Part shown: positions 1 to 7,135 of the stretch, one piece after another
Position numbering within the stretch: the stretch's first letter is position 1
How the letters are laid out: every line of letters begins with the position of its first letter
The notes under the pieces: model-generated
Told to the model about the DNA's origin: nothing
Database searches by the model: none
Seen by the model: only the letters and a program-made list of their open reading frames with translations
Assembly: GCA_050012495.1 (NCBI GenBank)
Contig: JBEKHB010000006.1
Location: 1-64,000 of the forward strand
Direction of reading: 5' to 3'
DNA length: 64,000 nt
Origin: BOG-1155 sp050012495
GTDB lineage: Bacteria; Desulfobacterota; Syntrophorhabdia; Syntrophorhabdales; WCHB1-27
Program-made: the position numbers and the translations under genes

Positions 1-106
1 TGATGGCGATGACGAGCAGAACATGAATGACTCCACCCATCGTGTGGCCGCTCACCAACCCCAGAAGCCATAAGATCAGCAGAATCACAAAAATGGTCCA
101 AAGCAT
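1..106 (-). CDS. Small Lmo0937/DUF5670-type membrane protein (partial)
   Basis: The reading frame starts at an ATG on the complement at 106, preceded by a strong AAAAGGAGG ribosome site, and runs off the left edge after 35 codons. The residues seen (MLWTIFVILLILWLLGLVSG) form one hydrophobic segment followed by a glycine/histidine turn and the start of a second. This matches the pattern of the very small two-helix membrane proteins of the Lmo0937 type, usually about 50 residues long and often stress-induced. Function is unknown. The C-terminus lies outside the window. Confidence 0.7.
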   Translation of the reverse strand, partial: MLWTIFVILLILWLLGLVSGHTMGGVIHVLLVIAI

Positions 107-830
107 TCGTCCCTCCTTTTCGGCAATAAGCCTCGAATCTTAGTGTCCGCGACCTCATGCGCCTTGATTTTTTCTACCTTAGATTGAATTGTATATCCTG
201 AATCTTGATGCTGCAAGCCACTTCCATAAAGGAAACCGTTTCAGGGGAAGCCCATCCACTGGCATCGGACATAATCACCCTTTGAAGCGGTAATCTTGAA
301 CGCACCGCCAGCCATAGAAGTGAATGATTGCAGGTGAAGGTGTGCCACGTAAAAGTACAGGAAAGATGAGGGTAGGCCCCTCGAAGTCGGCTTGCAGGAG
401 CGGGCTTCAAACCACCTCAAGCTGCATTGGTAAAGAGCCATTGTGGTGAGCGTTAAGGAAAAGGCGGGGCTTGACCCTGTCAGGTACGAATCAGGGAGAC
501 GAACAAAAGTGAACCGCTCATGACGTGTCGAAAACAAAAAGGCGATGTCAAAACCGGGGGGATTCACTACCCCGGGATAAGCTCGGATGGTGCCTGCGTA
601 CAGGCCGAGCGGCATCCGGCATGGAGGCGGCGTGAACCTGATCCAGGCTTTCTTGTGCAACGTGGGAACCTGTCGCTCCGATGGCAAGGGAGAAATCCAA
701 GTGGAGGACCCACGAGGATGAGAGTACCGATGCGGAGCACAGGGACGGACCGCCCCGTAGTAGCGAAGAAGGACGGTAATGCGTCCTTGGCGAAGGGGGC
801 GGGTTATCCAGCCCGATTCAGGGGTCAACC

Positions 831-2099
831 ATGAATGATGGGAGGAACCAACTGAAGAAGGCAAGGTCGTTTGAGATTTCTCAGAAGGCCGTGGTAGAGG
901 CGTGGAAACACGTAAAGGCAAACCAGGGAGTGGCAGGCGTGGACAAGGAGACTATCGCCGACTTCGAAAAGAACCTCAAGAAGAATCTTTACAGAATCTG
1001 GAATCGCATGTCATCGGGCAGTTACATGCCTCCGCCGGTCAAGGCGGTAGCGATACCGAAAAAGACAGGCGGAGAACGAGTGCTCGGTATCCCTTCAGTC
1101 TCTGACAGGGTGGCGCAGACGGTCTGGAAGCTTTATTTCGAGCCGATGGTGGAGCCTCATTTTCACGAGGACTCCTACGGCTACAGACCGGGAAAGTCTG
1201 CCCTCGATGCGGTGGAGGTCACACGGAAAAGATGCTGGAAGTATGAGTGGGTGTTAGAGTTTGACATCAAGGGTCTATTTGACAACATCGATTTCGAGCT
1301 TCTGATGAAAACGGTACGATGGCACACCAAGGAGAGGTGGCTCCTTCTGTACGTCGAACGATGGCTGAAGGCGCCGTTTCAAAAAGATGACGGGACACTG
1401 GTTGAGAGGACAAAAGGGACGCCGCAGGGCGGGGTAGTCAGCCCCGTCCTGGCTAACCTTTTCCTCCACTGGGTGTTCGATGCCTGGATGAAGCGAAAGT
1501 ATCCTCTCTTGCCGTTCTGCCGCTATGCCGATGATGGCATTGTCCATTGTCGCACGGAATCGGAGGCGCTTGTGCTTAAGAAGGCCCTTGAAGAGAGATT
1601 CAAAGAATGCAGGTTGGAACTCCACCCGACAAAGACCAGGATCGTATACTGTAAGAACTCGAACCGCAGAAAGGACTACCCTCTGGTGAGCTTCGACTTT
1701 CTCGGGTTTACATTTCGCCCGAGGTTTGTGAAGAGCCGGGAGGGGAAATACTTTGTCGGGTTTATGCCTGGGGTTAGCAACGCCGCAGGAAAGGACATGC
1801 GACAACAGAGCCGGCGATGGAGGCTGCAGCTGAGAAGCGATCATTCCCTGGAAGATCTGTCGAGAAAGATCAGTCCCATTGTCAGGGGCTGGATCAACTA
1901 CTACGCACGCTTTTACAAGTCCGCCCTGTATCCGACCTTGCGCCACCTGAACGACATACTGGTCAGGTGGGCAATGAGGAAGTTCAAAAGGTTGCGCTAC
2001 CATCTCACGAAAGCGGTTTTATGGCTGGGAAGAATAGCCAAAAGGCAGCCCTCCCTGTTTCCGCACTGGCAGTTTGGCGCGCGACCGACGGCTGGATGA
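831..2099 (+). CDS. ltrA: Group II intron reverse transcriptase/maturase
   Basis: Multifunctional intron-encoded protein that binds the intron RNA to help splicing and copies it into DNA during retrohoming. At 422 residues it has the usual size. Visible blocks are the RT fingers (GYRPGKSALDAV), the FDIKGLFDNI motif with the first catalytic Asp, TPQGGVVSPVLANLFLH, and the active-site YADD box at about residue 231. After the palm comes the maturase X/thumb region (PIVRGWINYY), which identifies the GIIM domain. No C-terminal HNH endonuclease is present, so mobility would be endonuclease-independent. The frame is intact with no stop or shift, so the protein should be functional. Confidence 0.95.
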   Translation: MNDGRNQLKKARSFEISQKAVVEAWKHVKANQGVAGVDKETIADFEKNLKKNLYRIWNRMSSGSYMPPPVKAVAIPKKTGGERVLGIPSVSDRVAQTVWKLYFEPMVEPHFHEDSYGYRPGKSALDAVEVTRKRCWKYEWVLEFDIKGLFDNIDFELLMKTVRWHTKERWLLLYVERWLKAPFQKDDGTLVERTKGTPQGGVVSPVLANLFLHWVFDAWMKRKYPLLPFCRYADDGIVHCRTESEALVLKKALEERFKECRLELHPTKTRIVYCKNSNRRKDYPLVSFDFLGFTFRPRFVKSREGKYFVGFMPGVSNAAGKDMRQQSRRWRLQLRSDHSLEDLSRKISPIVRGWINYYARFYKSALYPTLRHLNDILVRWAMRKFKRLRYHLTKAVLWLGRIAKRQPSLFPHWQFGARPTAG

Positions 2100-2102
2100 T
2101 GG

Positions 2103-2136
2103 GAGCCCGGTGAGCCGAGAGGTTCACGCCGGGTTC
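2103..2136 (+). ncRNA. Group II intron domain V (catalytic hairpin)
   Basis: A 34-nt hairpin four bases past the maturase stop. The lower stem pairs 2103-2110 with 2129-2136, a two-base CG bulge follows at 2127-2128, and the upper stem pairs 2111-2116 with 2121-2126 around a GAGA (GNRA) tetraloop. The AGC catalytic triad sits at 2104-2106. These are the diagnostic features of domain V, and 34 nt is the length usual for IIA/IIB-type introns. Confidence 0.9.
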
Positions 2137-2341
2137 CGAGAGAGCGCAGGGGGGAGGTTCCCCTGCGCCACTCACCGCAATTGCGTACGATGTTCCGGCC
2201 GGAGGAAATTTCGATGATAGGCGCCGAAATCGAGGGGCCGCCGACCGGAGCATACTTCGTTGTATGTGAGGATCGCGCGACCCCGAGATACAGGTGCATG
2301 GCGTGAAATTAACCCGGCCGCTAGCCGCCGGAAGGGTGTGG

Positions 2342-2382
2342 TTGACAAAGAGGTCCACTATACAATAAGATAACATGTTATC
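2342..2382 (+). promoter_or_regulatory. Promoter/operator region of the ANTAR regulator gene
   Basis: A TTGACA box at 2342-2347 lies upstream of an AT-rich stretch with possible -10 sequence around 2362-2370. A perfect 14-bp palindrome, GATAACATGTTATC, covers 2369-2382, about 30 bp before the start codon, and is flanked by AATAA and TTATT. This is the position expected of an operator or of a hairpin in the 5' leader. The binding factor is unknown. Confidence 0.45.
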
Positions 2383-2411
2383 CTCTTATTTAAGGGCTTG
2401 TTGGAGAATCG

Positions 2412-3635
2412 ATGGCGGCAAGAGCGAGGCTGAAACAGAGCTGGAAGGAACAGGAGCTGAGCATCCTCCATCAAGTTGCGCAGCATATCAGCAGCAATCT
2501 CGAGCTGAACGATCTGCTCGCGCGCATCGTCGATATGGTCGTCAGTCTCACCGGCGCCGATTCGTGTTTCATCTACCTCTATAATGAACAAAACAATGAA
2601 TTGACGCTGAGGGCCGCCAGTACCGGGCAACGGAATATCGTTGGAGAGATCAGGCTGAAGCTGGGCGAAGGCGTGACCGGATGGGCCGCGAAGGAGAAGA
2701 AGCCGGTCGCTTTATCGAAGCAGGCCTATACCGATCCGAGGTTCAAGAGTTTCCACGACCTTGCCGAGGATAGGTACGAAGCCTTTCTGGCCGTGCCGAT
2801 CCTTGCGAAGGACAAGATCACCGGCGTCATGAACATCCAGCACAAGAAAGAGCACGAATACTCTGAGGAGCAGATCAATCTGCTCTTCACCATCTCCAAG
2901 TACCTCGGCAGCGCCATTGAAAACGCAGTCGTGTACGAGGAGATCAACAGGAAGGCAAAACAGCTCGACCTCCTCTCGGAGGTCAGCCGCACCATCGTTT
3001 CCGATTATTATCTGAAAGAGATACTCCAGCTCATTGTGACCATGACGGCCCAGGTGATGGGCTCGAAGATCTGCTCACTCCAGCTTCTTGACGAAAAGAA
3101 GCAGGAGCTGGTGATTGCGGCCACCCAGAGTTTGAGCCAGGAATATATCAACAAGCCGAACCTGAAGGTCCTCCAGTCAATCGCCGGGAGGGTGGTCCTG
3201 GAGAAACGGCCCATAGCGGTATCCGATGTGACGAAAGAGCCCGGCTACATGTATCCGCATGTCGCAAAAAAGGAAGGCGTCGTTTCCATGATCGCCGTTC
3301 CTATGATGATCAAGGACAGGGTCATCGGGGTTATTAACAGCTACGTGCAAAAAGAGCATAACTTTTCGAAAGAGGAAATCGATATTTTACAGGCCATTGC
3401 GAATCAGGCCGCTGTGGCGATTGAGAATACACGTCTGGACCAGGAGATACTTTCGGCGAAAGAAGCCCTGGAGACGCGGAAGCTCGTGGAAAGGGCCAAG
3501 GGCGTGCTGATGAAAGAGCTGGCTATCGGGGAAGATGATGCCTACAAGAAAATCCATAAGAAAAGCATGGATCTCAGAAAGAGCATGAGGGAAGTGGCCG
3601 AAGCTATCATCATGGCCGCCGACATACGGCGTTAG
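2412..3635 (+). CDS. GAF-GAF-ANTAR transcription antitermination regulator
   Basis: RNA-binding antiterminator of 407 residues. It has a GAF domain at about 20-165 (SCFIYLYNE, GVTGWAAKEKKPV, FLAVPI), a second GAF at about 195-345 (ICSLQLLDEKKQELVI, MIAVPMMIKDRVIGVIN), a short helix, and a C-terminal ANTAR domain at about 348-402 (LVERAKGVLMKELAIGEDDAY, then a helix with MREVAEAII). ANTAR domains bind pairs of short hairpins in nascent RNA and prevent a terminator from forming. The start at 2412 has GGAGAATCG just upstream. Two such hairpin-terminator elements occur immediately downstream, before the sigma factor and before amt, so these are the likely targets. The GAF domains would sense a small molecule or redox signal; which one is not evident. 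Confidence 0.92.
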   Translation: MAARARLKQSWKEQELSILHQVAQHISSNLELNDLLARIVDMVVSLTGADSCFIYLYNEQNNELTLRAASTGQRNIVGEIRLKLGEGVTGWAAKEKKPVALSKQAYTDPRFKSFHDLAEDRYEAFLAVPILAKDKITGVMNIQHKKEHEYSEEQINLLFTISKYLGSAIENAVVYEEINRKAKQLDLLSEVSRTIVSDYYLKEILQLIVTMTAQVMGSKICSLQLLDEKKQELVIAATQSLSQEYINKPNLKVLQSIAGRVVLEKRPIAVSDVTKEPGYMYPHVAKKEGVVSMIAVPMMIKDRVIGVINSYVQKEHNFSKEEIDILQAIANQAAVAIENTRLDQEILSAKEALETRKLVERAKGVLMKELAIGEDDAYKKIHKKSMDLRKSMREVAEAIIMAADIRR

Positions 3636-3695
3636 CCCTCGCCAACGTTTCCAAACCTCCCACCTTTTTGCCGGCCCGCTTCCGTACATGGCGAC

Positions 3696-3726
3696 TTGAC
3701 AGGGAGACATTTTTGTAGGATATTAT
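3696..3726 (+). promoter_or_regulatory. Sigma-70-type promoter of the sigma-factor gene
   Basis: TTGACA at 3696-3701 is followed by GATATTAT at 3719-3726, giving a 17-bp spacer to GATATT or 19 bp to TATTAT. It lies 50 bp upstream of the hairpin-terminator leader, so transcripts begun here would pass through the putative antitermination element. Confidence 0.55.
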
Positions 3727-3772
3727 AAGTTAAGAAGACACTGAGGTCTTTTTAGCCCATAGACTGAGAAGA

Positions 3773-3835
3773 TAACGCTGAAGTTGAAAGGGACTCGGAC
3801 GTCCTAAACCCGCTGGAGGGATTAGGACGTTTTTT
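3773..3835 (+). promoter_or_regulatory. Predicted ANTAR-responsive P1-P2-terminator leader
   Basis: Hairpin P1 pairs TAAC (3773-3776) with GTTG (3783-3786) around the six-base loop GCTGAA. Hairpin P2 pairs GGGAC (3790-3794) with GTCCT (3801-3805) around the six-base loop TCGGAC. The 3' arm of P2 is also part of the 5' arm of an intrinsic terminator: ACGTCCTAA (3799-3807) pairs with TTAGGACGT (3822-3830), followed by a T run. P2 and terminator are mutually exclusive, which is the known ANTAR antitermination design. Both loops have G at position 4, as the family requires; the usual A at position 1 is absent. Confidence 0.65.
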
Positions 3836-3854
3836 ATTTTCAGGGGCAGGAGAG

Positions 3855-4481
3855 ATGGAAGAGAAAGTCGGCGCCGGTTTTGCCTCTACGGGCGAGACGG
3901 TCGGAAAACAACCAGGCTTAAAGGCAGAGGCTATGCCGTTCGAGGCCCTGATAGCGAAACTGTCGCCCACGTTAAAGAGGATAACCTGCAAGCTGAATGG
4001 TCACTTCACCTTCATGGACGATCAGGATCTGCTTCAGGAGGCGCTTATCCATCTATGGTGCGATTTTCAGCGAGGCTTGCTGGATGATAAGACGGACAGC
4101 TATATACTGCAAGGTTGTTACTTCCATCTCAAGAACTATATCAGGAAGAGCCAGGATTCGGTAATCATGCTCAGCCTGAACAGCATTATGGAGGAGGATG
4201 GATCTCACCTGGAAGAACTACTTATCGCAGACAATCTCGCATCTCATGATCGGGTGGAGACCCTCCTGGAGATTGAGGCCATGGGCAGCGGCATCAGCCA
4301 GAGGGAAAGAGATGTGCTCTTTTTCTGCCTCGAAGGCATGACCATGAGGGAGATCGGGAAAAGAATGGGTATCTCCCACGTGAGCGTCGTGAAGATCCGC
4401 AACAAGATCAGAGAGAGATATCAGAAACTGAACGGGATTGCCGGTGGAAACGGAAAAACCGGGAAAAGCCTCGCGGCCTAG
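3855..4481 (+). CDS. Sigma-70 family RNA polymerase sigma factor
   Basis: A 208-residue protein with a region-2-like helical segment (FMDDQDLLQEALIHLW, about residues 52-68) and a C-terminal region-4 helix-turn-helix (ISQRERDVLFFCLEGM then MREIGKRMGISHVSVVKIRNKI, about 149-188). The spacing fits an ECF-like or other small alternative sigma factor. No anti-sigma gene is adjacent. The start has GGAGAG seven bases upstream. It lies between an ANTAR regulator and the ammonium transporter, and its own leader carries a predicted ANTAR element, so it is probably expressed under the same signal. Its regulon cannot be read from the sequence. Confidence 0.8.
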   Translation: MEEKVGAGFASTGETVGKQPGLKAEAMPFEALIAKLSPTLKRITCKLNGHFTFMDDQDLLQEALIHLWCDFQRGLLDDKTDSYILQGCYFHLKNYIRKSQDSVIMLSLNSIMEEDGSHLEELLIADNLASHDRVETLLEIEAMGSGISQRERDVLFFCLEGMTMREIGKRMGISHVSVVKIRNKIRERYQKLNGIAGGNGKTGKSLAA

Positions 4482-4571
4482 TGCCAAAACCTGCTGTGCC
4501 CGACTCCCAGGGTTACCATAAGCCGCGCCTTACGACTTGTATTTCGGGAGCTTTATCTCAGACCGGAAGGT

Positions 4572-4628
4572 GACACGCTGACGTGTCGCGAAGCAATGGT
4601 GTTTCCCGAAAAAGGGGGCACTTTTTTT
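4572..4628 (+). promoter_or_regulatory. Predicted ANTAR-responsive P1-P2-terminator leader of amt
   Basis: P1 pairs GACAC (4572-4576) with GTGTC (4583-4587) around loop GCTGAC. P2 pairs GAAGC (4590-4594) with GTTTC (4601-4605) around loop AATGGT, which has both A1 and G4 of the ANTAR hexaloop. The terminator uses 4599-4607 (GTGTTTCCC) as its 5' arm, overlapping P2, pairs with 4614-4621 (GGGGGCAC) and is followed by seven T. The P1 loop is nearly identical to that of the element before the sigma gene (GCTGAA), supporting a common RNA-binding regulator. Confidence 0.7.
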
Positions 4629-4707
4629 GTGTCGGGGATGGCCCGGGTGGAATGCTTCTCGCACGGGGAGCGGGAGATTCCAGAGAATTACTTAGGGAGG
4701 AGAGGGA

Positions 4708-5937
4708 ATGGTAAGCGCAGGAGACACGGCGTGGGTGTTGACGTGCACCGGGTTGGTCATGCTTATGACCCCGGGACTCGCCTTTTTTTATGGCGGGATG
4801 GTGAGGCGCAAGAACATACTGGGTATTTTGATGCAGTGCTTCGTGGTTCTCTGCGTCTTGACGCTCCAATGGGTCCTCTTCGGCTACAGCCTTTCCTTTT
4901 CGCCCTGGAGCAAGTTTATCGGCAACCTGAGCTGGGTCGGTCTTCAAGGCGTAGGATCTGCCCCGTACCCCGACTACGCTCCGACGATCCCTCACGAGGC
5001 GTTCATGATCTTTCAGGCGATGTTCGCTATTATTACGCCTGCCCTGATCATCGGCGCCTTTGCGGAGCGGATGAAGTTTTCGGCTTTTCTCATTTTTACC
5101 GTGCTCTGGGCTACCTTCGTCTATGACCCGGTGTGCCATTGGGTCTGGGGCGCCGGCGGATGGCTCAAAGGGCTTGGAGTGATCGATTTTGCCGGAGGGA
5201 GCGTCGTCCACATCAACGCGGGTATCGCTGCCCTGGTGACCGCCGTGGTTATCGGGCGAAGGAACGGATACGACGGCAGGCCCATACCGCCTCACAACCT
5301 GCCCTTCACGGTGCTCGGGACCGCCCTGCTCTGGTTCGGCTGGTTCGGCTTCAATGCGGGAAGCGCACTTGCGGCAAACGGCCTGGCCGTCCATGCCCTC
5401 GTGGTCACCCACGTAGGCGCAGCGACCGCGGGCTTGACCTGGGCGCTTCTTGAATGGGTTTTCACGGGCAAACCTACCGTGTTCGGGATAGTCACGGGCT
5501 CCATCGCAGGCCTTGCGACGATCACCGCGGCGTCAGGATTTGTCGGCGTCTGCCCGGCCATGGCCATAGGTTTTACCGCAAGCGTCGTCTGCTTCGTGTG
5601 CGTCAGCGTGGTGAAGTCAAAACTCGGCTATGACGATTCGCTCGACGCCTTCGGCGTTCACGGCATAGGCGGCATCCTTGGCATGATGACGACAGGTCTT
5701 TTCGCGTCCAAAGCGATAAATGCCGCGGGGCCCGACGGCCTCTTCTTTGGCAACGCCCATGTGTTCCTGGTGCAGTGCTTCGCCGTGCTCGTGGTGACTG
5801 CATACAGTCTGGCCGCTACATTCATTATTTGCAAGGCGGTCGACCTCTTCGTCGCGGTCCGCGTGCCGTTGAAGGAGGAGATCATCGGGCTCGACCTTAC
5901 GCAGCACCATGAAACCGCATATACGGTCATGGAGTAA
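4708..5937 (+). CDS. amt: Ammonium transporter Amt
   Basis: Inner-membrane ammonium channel of 409 residues with about eleven hydrophobic helices. The conserved pore residues are present and even keep the E. coli AmtB numbering: Asp160 in GLGVIDFAGG, His168 in GGSVVHIN and His318 in DAFGVHGIGG, the twin-His pair. The start follows GGAGGAGAG. The leader contains a terminator with two hexaloop hairpins, so expression is probably controlled by antitermination by the nearby GAF-ANTAR protein. No glnK/glnB gene follows, although amt and glnK are usually paired; the next gene is on the other strand. Confidence 0.95.
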   Translation: MVSAGDTAWVLTCTGLVMLMTPGLAFFYGGMVRRKNILGILMQCFVVLCVLTLQWVLFGYSLSFSPWSKFIGNLSWVGLQGVGSAPYPDYAPTIPHEAFMIFQAMFAIITPALIIGAFAERMKFSAFLIFTVLWATFVYDPVCHWVWGAGGWLKGLGVIDFAGGSVVHINAGIAALVTAVVIGRRNGYDGRPIPPHNLPFTVLGTALLWFGWFGFNAGSALAANGLAVHALVVTHVGAATAGLTWALLEWVFTGKPTVFGIVTGSIAGLATITAASGFVGVCPAMAIGFTASVVCFVCVSVVKSKLGYDDSLDAFGVHGIGGILGMMTTGLFASKAINAAGPDGLFFGNAHVFLVQCFAVLVVTAYSLAATFIICKAVDLFVAVRVPLKEEIIGLDLTQHHETAYTVME

Positions 5938-5981
5938 GATCGGCCTGTCTCGCTCCCATAAAGAGCGGCAAGACAAGAAAA

Positions 5982-7046
5982 TCAGTACTGGTACGGGGTA
6001 GCTATCTTCCGCTCCTTCTCCTGGCCTTTCCAGTATTCGATGCGCTCCTTCGTGAAGGCGAGCCAGGAGTCGATCTCCTTTTTCGTGTAACCCCTCGTGA
6101 TGAGGTCCTTCTTAAATTCATCGACGACGGGTTGGGATGCCTTCACCCACCTTGCCGCCTCCCCATCGGACAACTGGATGATCTGCCCCCCCTGGCTGTT
6201 CAGGAACTGCATGCCCTCGATCTCGATCTCGTTCCACATGACGGCCCATCTGTCCTTGAACTCATCGGCCGTCTCCTGGAAAATCTTCTTTATATCTTCG
6301 GGCAGGCCATTCCATTTGGACCTGTTCATAACCACGTAAAAGGTATAAGAGGTCCCGATCTTCCAGCACGCGGTGCTGTATTTGATCACCTCCCCTATCT
6401 TGAAGCCCTTGAGCTGCTCCATGGGACCGAAGTTGCCGTCGATCACCCGTCTCCTGAGCGCTTCGTAAAGGTCGACCATCTCGACGGGCATCGGCGTTGC
6501 GCCAAGGGTCTTTACCAGGTCGCCGATCCTTCCCGTCCCCCTGATTTTCATGCCCTTCAGCTCCTCCAGCGTCCTCACCGGCTTTGCGATCGTCTGGAGC
6601 ACCGCCGGCGGCGACGTGCTGAACATCAAGGGGTAATAGTCGTTCCATTCCCTTGGTTTGAACCTGTCGTAGAAATCATTTGCCACATGGGTGCTCACAT
6701 AGGCGCTCGGGGAGCCGATCGGCAGCTCCATGAGCTCCATGACGGGGAAGCGGCCCCTTGAATAGCCGCAGTGCGAGAGGCCGATGTCCGCGATCCCCGT
6801 GCTGACGCCGGCAGGCATCTTGGGGGCGGTGAGGAGTGTCCCGCCCGGGTAATAAGAGATTTCCACCCTGCCCCCCGTACGTTTCTTGATCTCGTCGCAG
6901 AATAACTGCCCGAGCACCGTGTTCTTGTGTATCACGGGGAAATAGTTGGCGAACTTGAGTTTTATGGGTTCCGCTGCATAGCCTGTCGCGGAAATGGCAA
7001 GAAGAAGCACAAGTGCGACATGAGCCGGCAATCCCTTCCCTCTCAT
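5982..7046 (-). CDS. dctP: TRAP transporter substrate-binding protein, DctP family
   Basis: Periplasmic solute-binding protein of 354 residues. It has a clear signal peptide (hydrophobic 9-23, cleavage near SATGYAAEP) and the DctP fold signature: PIKLKFANYFP at the mature N-terminus, RTGGRVEISYYPGG, then MKIRGTGRIGDLVKTLGATP at about residue 170, the region holding the substrate-carboxylate Arg. These proteins usually bind organic acids. No DctQ or DctM membrane gene is adjacent, so the permease must lie elsewhere. It is the last gene of a co-directional cluster with an acyl-CoA ligase and molybdenum hydroxylase, which suggests uptake of the acid degraded by those enzymes. Confidence 0.93.
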   Translation of the reverse strand: MRGKGLPAHVALVLLLAISATGYAAEPIKLKFANYFPVIHKNTVLGQLFCDEIKKRTGGRVEISYYPGGTLLTAPKMPAGVSTGIADIGLSHCGYSRGRFPVMELMELPIGSPSAYVSTHVANDFYDRFKPREWNDYYPLMFSTSPPAVLQTIAKPVRTLEELKGMKIRGTGRIGDLVKTLGATPMPVEMVDLYEALRRRVIDGNFGPMEQLKGFKIGEVIKYSTACWKIGTSYTFYVVMNRSKWNGLPEDIKKIFQETADEFKDRWAVMWNEIEIEGMQFLNSQGGQIIQLSDGEAARWVKASQPVVDEFKKDLITRGYTKKEIDSWLAFTKERIEYWKGQEKERKIATPYQY

Positions 7047-7135
7047 CTGTTACCCCCCTTTTTTTTGGCCCGGCCAGGACAGGCCGCCGGTGAAGCCTCA
7101 GCGTTAACCCATAAGCTTTTTGCCTCACATTCCCT

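Larger units (their letters stand above)
340..2175 (+). mobile_element. Group II intron with internal maturase ORF
   Basis: A self-splicing retroelement. The internal ORF is a group II reverse transcriptase/maturase, and the 3' part contains a textbook domain V (2103-2136) followed by a domain VI stem (about 2140-2169) and an AY-type 3' end near 2174-2175. The 5' end is placed at 340 because GTGTG there matches the GUGYG consensus and gives about 490 nt of domains I-IV before the ORF; another GTGAG at 446 is a less likely start. The region 340-830 is full of short complementary segments, as expected for domain I. The 3' flank begins with a perfect palindrome CGCAATTGCG (2176-2185). Boundaries are inferred. 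Confidence 0.7.

Noticed and set aside
241..921. Minus-strand frame across the intron 5' region
   Set aside because: It covers structured intron RNA; translations of such regions are common artefacts.
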